Shown here: piece by piece, positions 49,094-57,732 of the stretch
Layout: each line of letters begins with the position of its first letter
Numbering within the stretch: position 1 is the first letter of the stretch
Assembly (NCBI RefSeq): GCF_012516375.2
Contig: NZ_CP051204.2
Coordinates: 8,293,501-8,357,500 of the forward strand
Direction of reading: 5' to 3'
Source of the DNA: Chitinophaga oryzae
GTDB lineage: Bacteria > Bacteroidota > Bacteroidia > Chitinophagales > Chitinophagaceae
Length of the DNA: 64,000 nucleotides
The notes under the pieces: generated by a model
Database searches by the model: none
Seen by the model: the letters and a program-made list of their open reading frames with translations, nothing else
Told to the model about the DNA's origin: nothing
Program-made: the position numbers and the translations under genes

Positions 49094-51865
49094 ATGAGCG
49101 CAAGCACACATTCCCATACAAGCAACGAAACGATAGCGATGGAACCGGAAACTGCCCAGCAACGGGTAATCCGGCCGTTTATGCGGCTGAGCGGCCTTGA
49201 ACCACTGGTAGTAAGGCCCGAAACCAACTTTATCAACGTCGGTGAACGTACCAACGTTACCGGCTCCAAAAAATTCGCCCGCCTTATACGGGAAGGCCAC
49301 TATGAAGAAGCCCTGTCCGTAGCCCGGCAGCAGGTAGAGAACGGCGCCCAGATCCTGGACGTGAACATGGACGACGCCCTGCTCGACGGGGAACAAGCTA
49401 TGTCCACTTTCCTGAAACTGCTGGCAGCCGAACCGGACATCTCCCGTATTCCCATCATGATCGACTCCAGTAAATTCAGTGTGATTGAAGCCGGTCTGAA
49501 GTGCGTACAGGGCAAATGCGTGGTAAACTCCATCAGCCTCAAGGAAGGGGAAGCCAAATTCATCGAACAAGCCCATATCTGCAAAAGCTTCGGCGCCGCA
49601 GTCGTGGTGATGGCATTTGACGAACACGGTCAGGCCGACACCGAAGAAAAAAGGGTGTCCTTCAGCCACCGCGCCTATAAAATACTGACAGAAAAAGTAG
49701 GATATGATCCGCAGGACATCATCTTCGACCCCAATATCTTCGCTATCGCTACCGGTATAGAAGAGCACAATAACTATGCGGTGGAATTCATCAACGCCAC
49801 CCGCCGGATCAAAGAACTGATGCCCCTGACTAAAGTCAGCGGCGGCGTCAGCAACGTGTCTTTCTCTTTCCGCGGTAATGAAACCGTCCGTGAAGCCATG
49901 CACTCCGTATTCCTTTTCCACGCCATCAAGGCGGGTATGGACATGGGCATCGTTAACGCCGGTATGCTGCAGATATATGACGATATCGAACCACAGCTCC
50001 GTGAGCTCTGTGAGGACGCCATACTAAACCGTCGTGATGACGCCACCGAACGCCTGATACAATTTGCCGATACGGTAAAAGCCAAAGGCAAAGTGGTGGA
50101 AAAAGACGAAACCTGGCGCCAGGGCACCGTGGAAGAAAGACTCAGCCACGCACTGGTAAACGGTATTACAGAATATATCGACGCCGACACCGAAGAGGCC
50201 CGCCAGAAATATGCCCGTCCGCTCGACGTGATCGAAGGACCGCTGATGGACGGTATGAACATCGTCGGCGACCTGTTTGGCAGTGGTAAGATGTTCCTCC
50301 CGCAGGTAGTGAAAAGCGCCCGCGTGATGAAAAAATCGGTAGCCATCCTTACTCCTTATATAGAAGAAGAAAAACTGCGCAACCAGGCACTTCACGGCGG
50401 AGAGATAAAATCTGCCGGGAAAATCCTGCTGGCTACCGTAAAAGGCGACGTGCACGATATCGGTAAAAACATCGTTGGCGTAGTACTGGCCTGTAACGGG
50501 TATGAAATCATCGACCTGGGCGTCATGGTGCCTGCTGAGAAAATACTGCAGACCGCCCGCCAGGAGAACGTGGACATCATCGGCCTCAGCGGCCTGATCA
50601 CCCCCAGCCTGGACGAAATGGTACACGTAGCCCGCGAGCTGCGGCGCCAGGAGTTCGATATTCCGCTGATCATCGGCGGCGCCACCACTTCCCGTACCCA
50701 TACGGCGGTGAAAATAGCGCAGGAATACGCCCACGGCGTGGTACACGTGCTGGACGCCTCCCGCAGCGTGACCGTTACCGGCAGCCTGCTCAACAAAGCA
50801 TTGAAAAAGGACTTCCTGGCCTCCGTGAAAACAGAGTATGAGAAGCTGAACGAGTCGTTCAGGAATAAAAAACCGGTTAAACAATACCTTCCTATTGCCG
50901 CTGCCCAGGAGAACAAAACAGTGATCAACTGGGACGCTTTCACCCCGGTAAAGCCAAAGTTCACCGGCGTAAAAGTTTTCGAAGACTATGATCTCGCCGA
51001 AATCGCTCAATATATTGACTGGCAACCCTTCTTCATTGCCTGGGAGCTGCATGGTAAATTCCCGCAGATCCTGACAGATGAAGTGGTGGGAACCGAAGCC
51101 ACCCGCCTGTACAACGATGCACAGGAACTGCTGGCGAAAGTGGTGCGGGAGAAATGGCTGGGCGCCAAAGCCGTTATCGGACTTTTCCCCGCCAATGCCA
51201 TCGCTGCCGACAGCGTACGGGTCACCCCCGAACAAGCTGATATTGCGCCGGTGACGCTCGAATTCCTCCGCCAGCAGATCAAAAAAGCGCCCGGACAACC
51301 CAACCAGTCCCTTGCGGATTATATCGCTCCTGCTTCCACCGGCAAAACCGACTATATCGGCGGATTTGCCGTTACTGCCGGTATCGGCATCGAAAAATGG
51401 CTGGAGAAATTCAAGGCAGAGCATGACGACTATAACAGCATTATGCTGAAAGCCCTGGCAGACAGGCTGGCGGAAGCATTTACAGAGCTGATGCACGAAC
51501 GTGTACGTAAAGAGTTCTGGGGCTATGCCAGCGAAGAGCACCTCAGCAACGAAGCCCTTATCCGGGAAGAATACATGGGTATACGCCCGGCACCGGGCTA
51601 TCCCGCCTGTCCGGAGCATACCGAGAAATACAAGCTGTTTGACCTCCTGAATGCTACGGAAAACACCGGTATCACGCTGACCGAATCGCTGGCCATGTAC
51701 CCCGCCGCCAGTGTAAGCGGCTGGTATTTCGCCAACCCGGAAGCCCGGTATTTCGGTCTCGGTAAAATAGAAAAAGACCAGGTGACGGACTATGCCGCCC
51801 GCAAAGGCTGGACAGTGGAAGAAGCCGAAAAATGGCTCCGTCCCAATCTGGAATACGACATTTAA
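49094..51865 (+). CDS. metH: Methionine synthase, pterin/cobalamin/reactivation modules (split MetH, part 2)
   Basis: The 923-residue protein has the methyl-THF binding barrel ([31 protein letters not shown]), the cobalamin cap and Rossmann domains, and the AdoMet reactivation domain. The cobalamin histidine motif is [25 protein letters not shown], and [13 protein letters not shown] and [14 protein letters not shown] follow. The reactivation domain includes [15 protein letters not shown] and [16 protein letters not shown]. It lacks the homocysteine module, which is on the preceding gene. The AdoMet domain is needed to rescue cob(II)alamin. The ATG start gives a poorly conserved 35-residue lead, typical of the split form. 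The xth gene starts 7 bases after its stop. Confidence 0.95.
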   Translation: MSASTHSHTSNETIAMEPETAQQRVIRPFMRLSGLEPLVVRPETNFINVGERTNVTGSKKFARLIREGHYEEALSVARQQVENGAQILDVNMDDALLDGEQAMSTFLKLLAAEPDISRIPIMIDSSKFSVIEAGLKCVQGKCVVNSISLKEGEAKFIEQAHICKSFGAAVVVMAFDEHGQADTEEKRVSFSHRAYKILTEKVGYDPQDIIFDPNIFAIATGIEEHNNYAVEFINATRRIKELMPLTKVSGGVSNVSFSFRGNETVREAMHSVFLFHAIKAGMDMGIVNAGMLQIYDDIEPQLRELCEDAILNRRDDATERLIQFADTVKAKGKVVEKDETWRQGTVEERLSHALVNGITEYIDADTEEARQKYARPLDVIEGPLMDGMNIVGDLFGSGKMFLPQVVKSARVMKKSVAILTPYIEEEKLRNQALHGGEIKSAGKILLATVKGDVHDIGKNIVGVVLACNGYEIIDLGVMVPAEKILQTARQENVDIIGLSGLITPSLDEMVHVARELRRQEFDIPLIIGGATTSRTHTAVKIAQEYAHGVVHVLDASRSVTVTGSLLNKALKKDFLASVKTEYEKLNESFRNKKPVKQYLPIAAAQENKTVINWDAFTPVKPKFTGVKVFEDYDLAEIAQYIDWQPFFIAWELHGKFPQILTDEVVGTEATRLYNDAQELLAKVVREKWLGAKAVIGLFPANAIAADSVRVTPEQADIAPVTLEFLRQQIKKAPGQPNQSLADYIAPASTGKTDYIGGFAVTAGIGIEKWLEKFKAEHDDYNSIMLKALADRLAEAFTELMHERVRKEFWGYASEEHLSNEALIREEYMGIRPAPGYPACPEHTEKYKLFDLLNATENTGITLTESLAMYPAASVSGWYFANPEARYFGLGKIEKDQVTDYAARKGWTVEEAEKWLRPNLEYDI

Positions 51866-51872
51866 GCAACAC

Positions 51873-52637
51873 ATGAGAATCATATCGTACAATGTGAACG
51901 GCCTCCGTTCCGCTATGACCAAAGGTTTCACCGAGTGGCTGCAAACTGACCCTGCAGACATTATCTGTCTGCAGGAGATCAAAGCCCACCAGGATAATGT
52001 GGACTTCAAACAATTTGAAGCGCTGGGTTACGAACATTACTGGTTTCCCGCACAGAAGAAAGGATACAGCGGCGTGGCCGTGCTGACGCGTATTACACCA
52101 GACAAGGTGTATTACGGCAGCGGCCACACACAAAGCGATGAAGAGGGCCGCTTTATCCGCCTGGATTTCGGCGATCTGACGCTGATCAATACCTACTTCC
52201 CTTCCGGTACCAGCGGAGACCTCCGTCAGACCTATAAATACCAGTGGCTGGAAGAGCTTTTCGCTCATCTCGGCGAGCTCAAACAAACGCGGCCAAACCT
52301 GGTGCTGTGCGGCGATTACAACATCTGCCACAAGGCGATCGATATCCACGATCCTGTCAGCAATAAGAATTCCACCGGGTTTCTTCCCGAGGAGAGAGCC
52401 TGGATGGACCGGTTCTTCGAAAGCGGCTTCGTAGACAGTTTCCGGCATTTTAACCCGGACCCGCACCAGTACAGCTGGTGGAGCTTCCGCGCCAATGCCC
52501 GGAACAATAACAAAGGCTGGCGTATTGACTATATCAATGTGACCGCTCCCTTAAAGGAGAAGCTGAAACACGCCACCATCTACCAGCAAGTGAAACATTC
52601 AGACCATTGCCCGGTGTTCGTGGAGCTGTCTTTATAG
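51873..52637 (+). CDS. xth: Exodeoxyribonuclease III (AP endonuclease)
   Basis: ExoIII cleaves abasic sites and degrades one DNA strand from 3' ends in base excision repair. The 254-residue protein begins MRIISYNVNGLRSA. It has the metal/active residues in ICLQEIKA, LTLINTYFPSG, LVLCGDYNICH, DYINVT (Arg-Ile-Asp context) and the catalytic HSDHCPVFVEL at the end. The start was chosen at this ATG because the family begins here and metH2 ends seven bases earlier. It is probably in one transcript with metH, although the functions are unrelated. Confidence 0.95.
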   Translation: MRIISYNVNGLRSAMTKGFTEWLQTDPADIICLQEIKAHQDNVDFKQFEALGYEHYWFPAQKKGYSGVAVLTRITPDKVYYGSGHTQSDEEGRFIRLDFGDLTLINTYFPSGTSGDLRQTYKYQWLEELFAHLGELKQTRPNLVLCGDYNICHKAIDIHDPVSNKNSTGFLPEERAWMDRFFESGFVDSFRHFNPDPHQYSWWSFRANARNNNKGWRIDYINVTAPLKEKLKHATIYQQVKHSDHCPVFVELSL

Positions 52638-52685
52638 GCGGTTTGCCGCATCCGTACACATGGATTTTATACCTGCACGAAACTT

Positions 52686-52988
52686 ATGATCATATACAAC
52701 GTAACGGCCAAAGTGGCCACAGATGTGCATTCCGACTGGTTACAGTGGATGAGGGAAGAGCATATTCCCGCCATATTGAGCACCGGTCTTTTCACCGATT
52801 ACCGTATGTGCCGGCTGCTGGAGCAGGATGACTCGGAAGGTCCTACCTATGTAGTACAGTTCTTTGCTACCAGCCCGGAGCACTATCAGACCTATCAGGC
52901 CGTACAGGCAAATACGCTCCGGCAAAGGGGTTACGACCTGTTTGGCGACCGTTTTGTGGCCTTTCACACCGTTATGGAGGTCATCTGA
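52686..52988 (+). CDS. DUF4286 family protein
   Basis: The 100-residue protein begins MIIYNVTAKVATDVHSDWLQWMREEHIP and continues with the ferredoxin-like TGLFTDYRMCRLLEQDDSEGPTYVVQFF. This matches my recollection of the Bacteroidota-specific DUF4286 family, small dimeric alpha/beta-barrel-like proteins of unknown role. It follows xth by 48 bases and may be in the same transcript. No catalytic residues can be named. Confidence 0.85.
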   Translation: MIIYNVTAKVATDVHSDWLQWMREEHIPAILSTGLFTDYRMCRLLEQDDSEGPTYVVQFFATSPEHYQTYQAVQANTLRQRGYDLFGDRFVAFHTVMEVI

Positions 52989-53128
52989 ACCATGCTTAAC
53001 AATTAAACTTATCCACAGGAAATTCACTATTTTCAAGGCCTCCGGACTTTGGTACAATACTTGGAAAAGCCCGCCTTTTACAGCTTAAAAGCCCGGAAAT
53101 CCGCTATGGGACAATGTTTTACGAGAGT

Positions 53129-53153
53129 CTGCTAAAGTTCATGTCTTTAGCAG
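53129..53153. promoter_or_regulatory. Perfect 9-bp dyad upstream of the HU promoter
   Basis: CTGCTAAAG and CTTTAGCAG pair perfectly around a seven-base loop. There is no T-run. It lies about 80 bases before the HU -33 box and could be an operator or a weak terminator of the DUF4286 transcript. Confidence 0.5.
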
Positions 53154-53232
53154 GCATCCCTCCAATCAGCTGTAACCGTTACCAGCAGGCTTTTTCAGCC
53201 GATAAAAATTTCTATAAAAAAATTGTGAAAAA

Positions 53233-53264
53233 TTTGGTAATCTGATAAAACGCGCTATATTTGC
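53233..53264 (+). promoter_or_regulatory. Strong Bacteroidota promoter of the HU gene
   Basis: TTTG, 19 bases, then TATATTTGC: both the -33 and -7 elements match at the ideal distance. This is the best full promoter in the window. A leader of about 35 A+T-rich bases follows before the ATG. Confidence 0.85.
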
Positions 53265-53304
53265 TCACATCAAACATTTTTTCACTAGTTAAATCTTACT
53301 AACT

Positions 53305-53574
53305 ATGAACAAAGCCGAATTAATCGACAAACTTGCTAAAGACGCAGGAATCACTAAAACCCAAGCTAACGAAGCGCTGGACTCTTTCACTAAAGCTGTT
53401 GCTGATACCCTGAAAAAAGGTGGTAAAGTAACACTGGTAGGTTTCGGTACTTTCTCTGTTTCTAAACGTGCTGCACGTAACGGTAGAAACCCGCAGACTG
53501 GCCAGATCATCAAGATCAAAGCTAAGAAAGTTGCTAAGTTCAAAGCTGGTAAAGCTTTATCCGACAAGCTCTAA
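53305..53574 (+). CDS. HU family DNA-binding protein
   Basis: HU bends and compacts DNA. The 89-residue protein begins MNKAELIDKLAKDAGITKTQANEALDSF, and the DNA-contacting arm includes GFGTFSVSKRAARNGRNPQTGQIIKIKAKKV. The length is standard. It is expressed from a strong promoter and ends in a strong terminator. Its codons are A/T-ending more often than its neighbours, as expected for a highly expressed gene. Confidence 0.97.
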   Translation: MNKAELIDKLAKDAGITKTQANEALDSFTKAVADTLKKGGKVTLVGFGTFSVSKRAARNGRNPQTGQIIKIKAKKVAKFKAGKALSDKL

Positions 53575-53596
53575 TCAGTTAGCACAACTTATTCAA

Positions 53597-53629
53597 GCAA
53601 GGAACAATCATGTTTCTTGCTTTTTTTTT
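53597..53629 (+). terminator. Rho-independent terminator after the HU gene
   Basis: GCAAGgAAC pairs with GTTtCTTGC around six bases, and nine T residues follow. Confidence 0.9.
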
Positions 53630-53727
53630 ATATAGAAGTCCGACTGTATGCTATTTCCGCGATTTAGCGTAATTTGCAGCCTGATAACATCCTTTTAATA
53701 AAAACAACAAACTTCAAATTATTCGTT

Positions 53728-53853
53728 ATGGGTAGAGGAGATGTAAAAACCAAAAGAGGTAAGATCTTCAACAAATCTTTCGGTAAAACAAGACCAGCAA
53801 GAACAAGGAAAGCCGCTGCTGCAGCTGCTCCTAAAGCTGAGAAAAAAGCATAA
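53728..53853 (+). CDS. Thx-type small 30S ribosomal protein
   Basis: This 41-residue gene is short and would be missed by a length filter. It begins MGRGDVKTKRGKIFNKSFGK and ends with a Lys/Ala-rich tail. That start is the hallmark of the small basic Thx-type ribosomal peptide of Bacteroidota (bTHX, at the 30S head). It lies between HU and a palindromic element, with codon use like that of ribosomal genes. The Ala-rich tail of 17 residues is longer than I would expect. Confidence 0.85.
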   Translation: MGRGDVKTKRGKIFNKSFGKTRPARTRKAAAAAAPKAEKKA

Positions 53854-53860
53854 ATATTCA

Positions 53861-53941
53861 GGGATTTTCTGATTTACGATTTTTTGATGTTGGGTATGTC
53901 TGACCTCCCTGCAATCAAAAAATCGTAAATCAGAAAATCCC
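53861..53941. repeat. Palindromic intergenic element, copy F
   Basis: Two perfect arms of 28 bases (outer GGGATTTTCTGATTTACG, inner ATTTTTTGAT) flank a 25-base centre. It lies between the Thx gene and pdxH (convergent), so both transcripts would read into it. Confidence 0.9.
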
Positions 53942-53948
53942 TCAATGA

Positions 53949-54596
53949 TCACGGGGCCAGCCTTTCTATCTTCCAGCTGCCGCCGGTGATATGCGTATAC
54001 AGGATACGGTCGTGCAGGCGGCTGCTCCTTCCCTGCCAGAACTCCATCGCTACGGGTTTCACGATATATCCGCCCCAGTATTCCGGCCTTTGCGGCATTT
54101 CCTTTTCATATTTTACGGCTATCTCATTTACTTTTTCCTCCAGAAAATGACGGTTCGGGATCACCTGGCTTTGTGGTGATGCGATGGCGCCTATCCTGCT
54201 GCCCAGCGGACGGCTGTTATAGTATTCATCGCTTACGTTCTCTCCTGCCCTGGACACGATCCCTTCTATCCTGACCTGGCGTTCCAGTTCGCGCCAGAAA
54301 AACAGCAGTGTCACGTAAGGATTTTGGGCCAGTTCATGGCCTTTACGGCTTTCATAGTTGGTAAAGAACATAAATCCCTCTTCATCAAAACTCTTCAGCA
54401 ACACAATTCTGGCAGAGGGCCGTCCATCCGGTGTGCTGGTGGCCAGCGTCATGGCATTGGGCTCATCTGTTTCGCTGGAAATGGCGTCGTTCCACCATTT
54501 CCCGAATTGCTGCAAGGGTGACGGGGCTACATCCTGCTCGTCGAGCGAAGCCAGCTTATAGTCTTTCCGCAGGTCTGCTACTTTCTGGTTTAACAT
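53949..54596 (-). CDS. pdxH: Pyridoxamine 5'-phosphate oxidase
   Basis: PdxH oxidises PNP or PMP to PLP with FMN. The 215-residue protein has the FMN site RPSARIVLLKSFDEEGFMFFTNYESRKG, LLFFWRELERQVRIEG and SRPLGSRIGAIASPQSQ. The C-terminus ends with HDRILYTHITGGSWKIERLAP, as in E. coli PdxH, where WKIERLAP is conserved. It is a single gene, divergent from the RsiV-like gene. Confidence 0.97.
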   Translation of the reverse strand: MLNQKVADLRKDYKLASLDEQDVAPSPLQQFGKWWNDAISSETDEPNAMTLATSTPDGRPSARIVLLKSFDEEGFMFFTNYESRKGHELAQNPYVTLLFFWRELERQVRIEGIVSRAGENVSDEYYNSRPLGSRIGAIASPQSQVIPNRHFLEEKVNEIAVKYEKEMPQRPEYWGGYIVKPVAMEFWQGRSSRLHDRILYTHITGGSWKIERLAP

Positions 54597-54683
54597 GATC
54601 GTAATTATTTAATTGGTTGAAACCTGTAAACAAAGGTATGGAAGGATAATAGTAATTTTGGGAGACCTGATATAAATCATAGT

Positions 54684-55793
54684 ATGAAAAGAGTGCTTCT
54701 ATTACTCGCCCTGGCTGGCGGCCTGCTACCGGCCTGTCACAGCGGTAACCGGGAAAAAGACCTGCAAGATACGGCCAGTGTGGTAGTTCCCCTGTTGAGT
54801 ACGCCCTATTATTATACACAGTTAAAAGGCGCAGTGGGTGGCAGGCAGATCACCATGGAGTTACTGAAAACGGCGCCCAATCTGTTCCGTGGTTATTATT
54901 ACTATGACAGTACCGGTCAGCCGATCAGTATCTGGGGCAGCCAGGAAGCCGATCAGGTCAAGATTTACGAAGACAACGGCAGCCGGGAGGAAGAGCGTTT
55001 CTTTGGCGGCATGCTGAGCGACGACGGCATTTTCAAAGGGGTATGGCATGGCGACAGTACCTCGCATCATTTTGAGCTGCATACAGACCTGCGGAAGGCG
55101 CAGGCGCTGAAAGTATATTACGCTGCAGACTCCGTACAACTGTTGCCTTCTTTCACCGGTTCTCCGCTGGGCATTGCGTCCAACAGTATCCTCTGGCCGG
55201 ACCCGGCTACGGATTCCGCCACGGCTGCTTTCCTGCGGAAGGCGATCACCGGCGACGTCAGGGTTACGGTCCCGGAGCAGTTTGTGAAAAGGGCTATCGA
55301 TTCTTTTGTGACCAGTTATCGTATCGCCGCAAAGGATGCAGACAGCAGCGACATAGCCGACGGCCAGTCCGCCTCCTGGAACTGGACGACCGAAAGCGAC
55401 ATGAAGGTGGTATATAATACGTGGCCGTTGCTGGTGATAGAAAAGTATGCCTACGACTTTACCGGCGGCGCCCATGGCAATTCCGGGGCGTTCTACCAGA
55501 CGCTGGACCTGGCCACGCGCAAGGTGATAACACCGGATGAATTTTTTAAGCCTGGTTATAAAGAGGTCTTGTCTCCTTTGCTGGACAAGGCGTTCCGGAA
55601 GAAGTTCCACATCGACGAGGATGAGTCGCTGGACCAGAGCCTGCTGGTGAAGACGATCGTGCCGAACAACAATTTTATTGTCACCCACAAGGGCGTAGCG
55701 TTCAGTTATGTGCCTTATGAGATCGGGCCTTATGCCCTGGGGCAGGTGACGTTGTTTCTTCCGTTTACGGAGCTGAAAAGCGTTTTAAAATAA
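54684..55793 (+). CDS. DUF3298/RsiV-like lipoprotein
   Basis: The 369-residue protein has a lipoprotein signal (LLPACHSG, Cys about 18). The C-terminal half resembles the DUF4163/DUF3298 domains of RsiV: LLVIEKYAYDFTGGAHGNSGAFYQTLDLATRKVITPDEFFKPGYK, then VAFSYVPYEIGPYALGQVTLFLPF. The GGAHGN sequence is the family's signature. RsiV binds lysozyme; whether this protein does is unknown. The N-terminal half is not recognised. Its stop is contained in a palindromic element, and it is convergent with pyrH. Confidence 0.82.
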   Translation: MKRVLLLLALAGGLLPACHSGNREKDLQDTASVVVPLLSTPYYYTQLKGAVGGRQITMELLKTAPNLFRGYYYYDSTGQPISIWGSQEADQVKIYEDNGSREEERFFGGMLSDDGIFKGVWHGDSTSHHFELHTDLRKAQALKVYYAADSVQLLPSFTGSPLGIASNSILWPDPATDSATAAFLRKAITGDVRVTVPEQFVKRAIDSFVTSYRIAAKDADSSDIADGQSASWNWTTESDMKVVYNTWPLLVIEKYAYDFTGGAHGNSGAFYQTLDLATRKVITPDEFFKPGYKEVLSPLLDKAFRKKFHIDEDESLDQSLLVKTIVPNNNFIVTHKGVAFSYVPYEIGPYALGQVTLFLPFTELKSVLK

Positions 55794-55872
55794 TTACGAA
55801 TTACGAATTACGAAAAAGAGCGAAGATCAACTGGTGGTCTTCGCTCTTTTTCGTAATTCGTAATTCGTAATT
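55792..55872. repeat. Palindromic intergenic element, copy G
   Basis: Two perfect arms of 35 bases flank an 11-base loop. The arms are AATTACGAATTACG-type seven-base tandem units followed by AAAAAGAGCGAAGA. It starts within the stop codon of the DUF3298 gene and ends three bases before the pyrH stop, so both genes converge on it. It may serve as a two-way terminator. Confidence 0.92.
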
Positions 55873-55875
55873 GAA

Positions 55876-56589
55876 TTAGTCCTTTACCAGGGTACCTACA
55901 TTTTTGCCCATGATCACGTTCAGAAGGTTTCCTGGTTTGTTCATGTCAAACACGATGATCGGCAGTTTATTTTCCTGACAGAGGGTAAAGGCTGTCATGT
56001 CCATGACGTTGAGTGATTTCTGGTATACCTCAGAGAAGGTGATGGTTTCGAACCGGGTGGCGGTGGCGTCTTTTTCCGGGTCGGCGGTATAGATACCGTC
56101 TACGCGGGTTCCTTTCAGGATGACGTCTGCCTGGATTTCGATAGCACGGAGGGAGGCGGCGGTATCAGTCGTAAAGTACGGGTTACCGGTGCCGGCTCCG
56201 AATATAACCACGCGACCTTTTTCCACGTGGCGGATGGCGCGGCGGCGGATGTAAGGTTCTGCGATTTGTTCCATTTTAATAGCTGATTGGAGGCGGGTAT
56301 AGAGCCCTATTTTCTCCAGTCCGCTCTGCAGGGCCATTCCGTTGATCACGGTGGCCAGCATGCCCATATAATCTCCCTGGGCTCTTTCGATGCCGGTTTC
56401 GGCTTCATTCATTCCACGGTAGATATTACCGCCGCCGATCACGATGGCTACCTGTACTCCGAGGTCGGTAACCGCTTTGATATCGTAGGCATACTGGGTA
56501 ATTACCTTATGATCAATACCATAATTTGCATCCCCCATAAGGGCCTCACCGCTCAATTTGAGCAAAATACGCTTATACTTTGGCAACAT
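55876..56589 (-). CDS. pyrH: UMP kinase
   Basis: PyrH phosphorylates UMP to UDP. The 237-residue protein begins with [15 protein letters not shown]. It has [52 protein letters not shown] and [15 protein letters not shown], the standard bacterial UMP kinase motifs of the amino acid kinase fold. It is last in the rplM-rpsI-rpsB-tsf-pyrH cluster, but a terminator lies between tsf and pyrH, so it may be partly independent. Confidence 0.97.
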   Translation of the reverse strand: MLPKYKRILLKLSGEALMGDANYGIDHKVITQYAYDIKAVTDLGVQVAIVIGGGNIYRGMNEAETGIERAQGDYMGMLATVINGMALQSGLEKIGLYTRLQSAIKMEQIAEPYIRRRAIRHVEKGRVVIFGAGTGNPYFTTDTAASLRAIEIQADVILKGTRVDGIYTADPEKDATATRFETITFSEVYQKSLNVMDMTAFTLCQENKLPIIVFDMNKPGNLLNVIMGKNVGTLVKD

Positions 56590-56748
56590 GACGCTATAAA
56601 ATATTGTAAGATTGTGATTTGCTAATGTAATTACGGTATCCTAAGATACAATTTAAAAGCAAAAACCTGCAAGAGAAAGCAAAATGCCGGGTGATTTTGT
56701 TGTAAGCAGGTGATTGCGGGCGACTGATTTTGCAGTGCGCAAAAAAAA

Positions 56749-56770
56749 GGAGAGAACCAAAATTCTCTCC
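56749..56770 (-). terminator. Rho-independent terminator between tsf and pyrH
   Basis: GGAGAGAA pairs perfectly with TTCTCTCC around CCAAAA. A-rich and T-rich runs of eight flank it, so it works in both directions. Confidence 0.9.
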
Positions 56771-56790
56771 TTTTTTTTAATATGATGGTA

Positions 56791-57615
56791 TTAACCTAAA
56801 GCGATTCGCTTAAAGCCGGATACTTTCAGATCAGCGTCTACAGATTTCAGGTAATCCGCAACGGATTTGTTGTTGTCTTTCACGAAAGCCTGAGCGAGCA
56901 GGGTGCTTTCTTTGAAGAACTTGTTTACTTTACCGACAGCGATTTTTTCAGCCATTTCAGCAGGTTTGCCTTCAGCTTTCACCTGTTCAACAGCGATTTC
57001 TTTTTCGCGGGCGATAACGTCAGCAGGAACGCTGTCAGCGTCTACTGCGATCGGGTTCATGGCAGCGATCTGCATAGCCACGTCTTTACCTACTTCTTCA
57101 GAAACAGGTTTGGAGAAGGCAACGAGAACGCCCATACGGTAGTTACCGTGGATGTAGGCAGTTACACCGCCGGCTTCCACGAATTCGAATTTATTCAGGG
57201 AGATTTTTTCGCCGATTTTAGCTACCTGGTCGTTTACTTTGTCAGCAACGGTTACACCGTCCAGCTCAGCAGCGTTCAGTTCGTCGATGGTTTTGATACC
57301 TTTAGCCAGGGCCAGGTCAACGATAGACTGTGCAAATTTCACGAAGTCTTCGTTTTTGGCCACGAAGTCGGTTTCGCAACCCAGACCTACGATAACGCCG
57401 GATTTACCATCAGCAGCAACTTTAGCGATGATAACACCTTCTTTAGTTTCGCGGTCGGAACGCAGCGCAGCTACTTTCTGACCTTTCTTACGCAGGTAGT
57501 CTACTGCTTTTTCGAAATCGCCATCACTTTCCACGAGTGCTTTTCTGCAATCCATCATACCCGCACCAGTTTGCTGACGCAGTTTGTTTACATCAGCTGC
57601 TGTAATTGTTGCCAT
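56791..57615 (-). CDS. tsf: Translation elongation factor Ts
   Basis: EF-Ts exchanges GDP for GTP on EF-Tu. The 274-residue protein begins ITAADVNKLRQQTGAGMMDCRKALVE and has the TDFVAKNEDFVKFA motif, which contacts EF-Tu. The C-terminal end has LLAQAFVKDNNKSVADYL. Codon use is that of a highly expressed gene. It follows rpsB on the same strand, with a palindromic element between them and a terminator after. Confidence 0.97.
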   Translation of the reverse strand: MATITAADVNKLRQQTGAGMMDCRKALVESDGDFEKAVDYLRKKGQKVAALRSDRETKEGVIIAKVAADGKSGVIVGLGCETDFVAKNEDFVKFAQSIVDLALAKGIKTIDELNAAELDGVTVADKVNDQVAKIGEKISLNKFEFVEAGGVTAYIHGNYRMGVLVAFSKPVSEEVGKDVAMQIAAMNPIAVDADSVPADVIAREKEIAVEQVKAEGKPAEMAEKIAVGKVNKFFKESTLLAQAFVKDNNKSVADYLKSVDADLKVSGFKRIALG

Positions 57616-57637
57616 GAGAGTTATTTTTTTTATTTTA

Positions 57638-57711
57638 TTATTTGGTCATTTGGTTATTTAAAATGCAGCGAAGGCAATCTTCGCTGCATTTTAAATAACC
57701 AAATAATTAAA
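57638..57711. repeat. Palindromic intergenic element, copy H, inside the rpsB-tsf pair
   Basis: The left arm has ATTATTTGG, then GGTTATTTAAAATGCAGCGAAG. The right arm has CTTCGCTGCATTTTAAATAACC, then AAATAATTAAAT. The stem is near-perfect and the loop is only five bases. The central 19-base piece is nearly the same as in copy B at 19.67 kb, which shows dispersal. Confidence 0.92.
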
Positions 57712-57732
57712 TATCAAAATCAGAAGATGATA

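Noticed and set aside
50024..52009. Very long minus-strand open frame opposite metH part 2
   Set aside because: It is the mirror of a strongly conserved gene; the translation is His/Phe/Val-rich without motifs and the frame covers two unrelated plus-strand genes.
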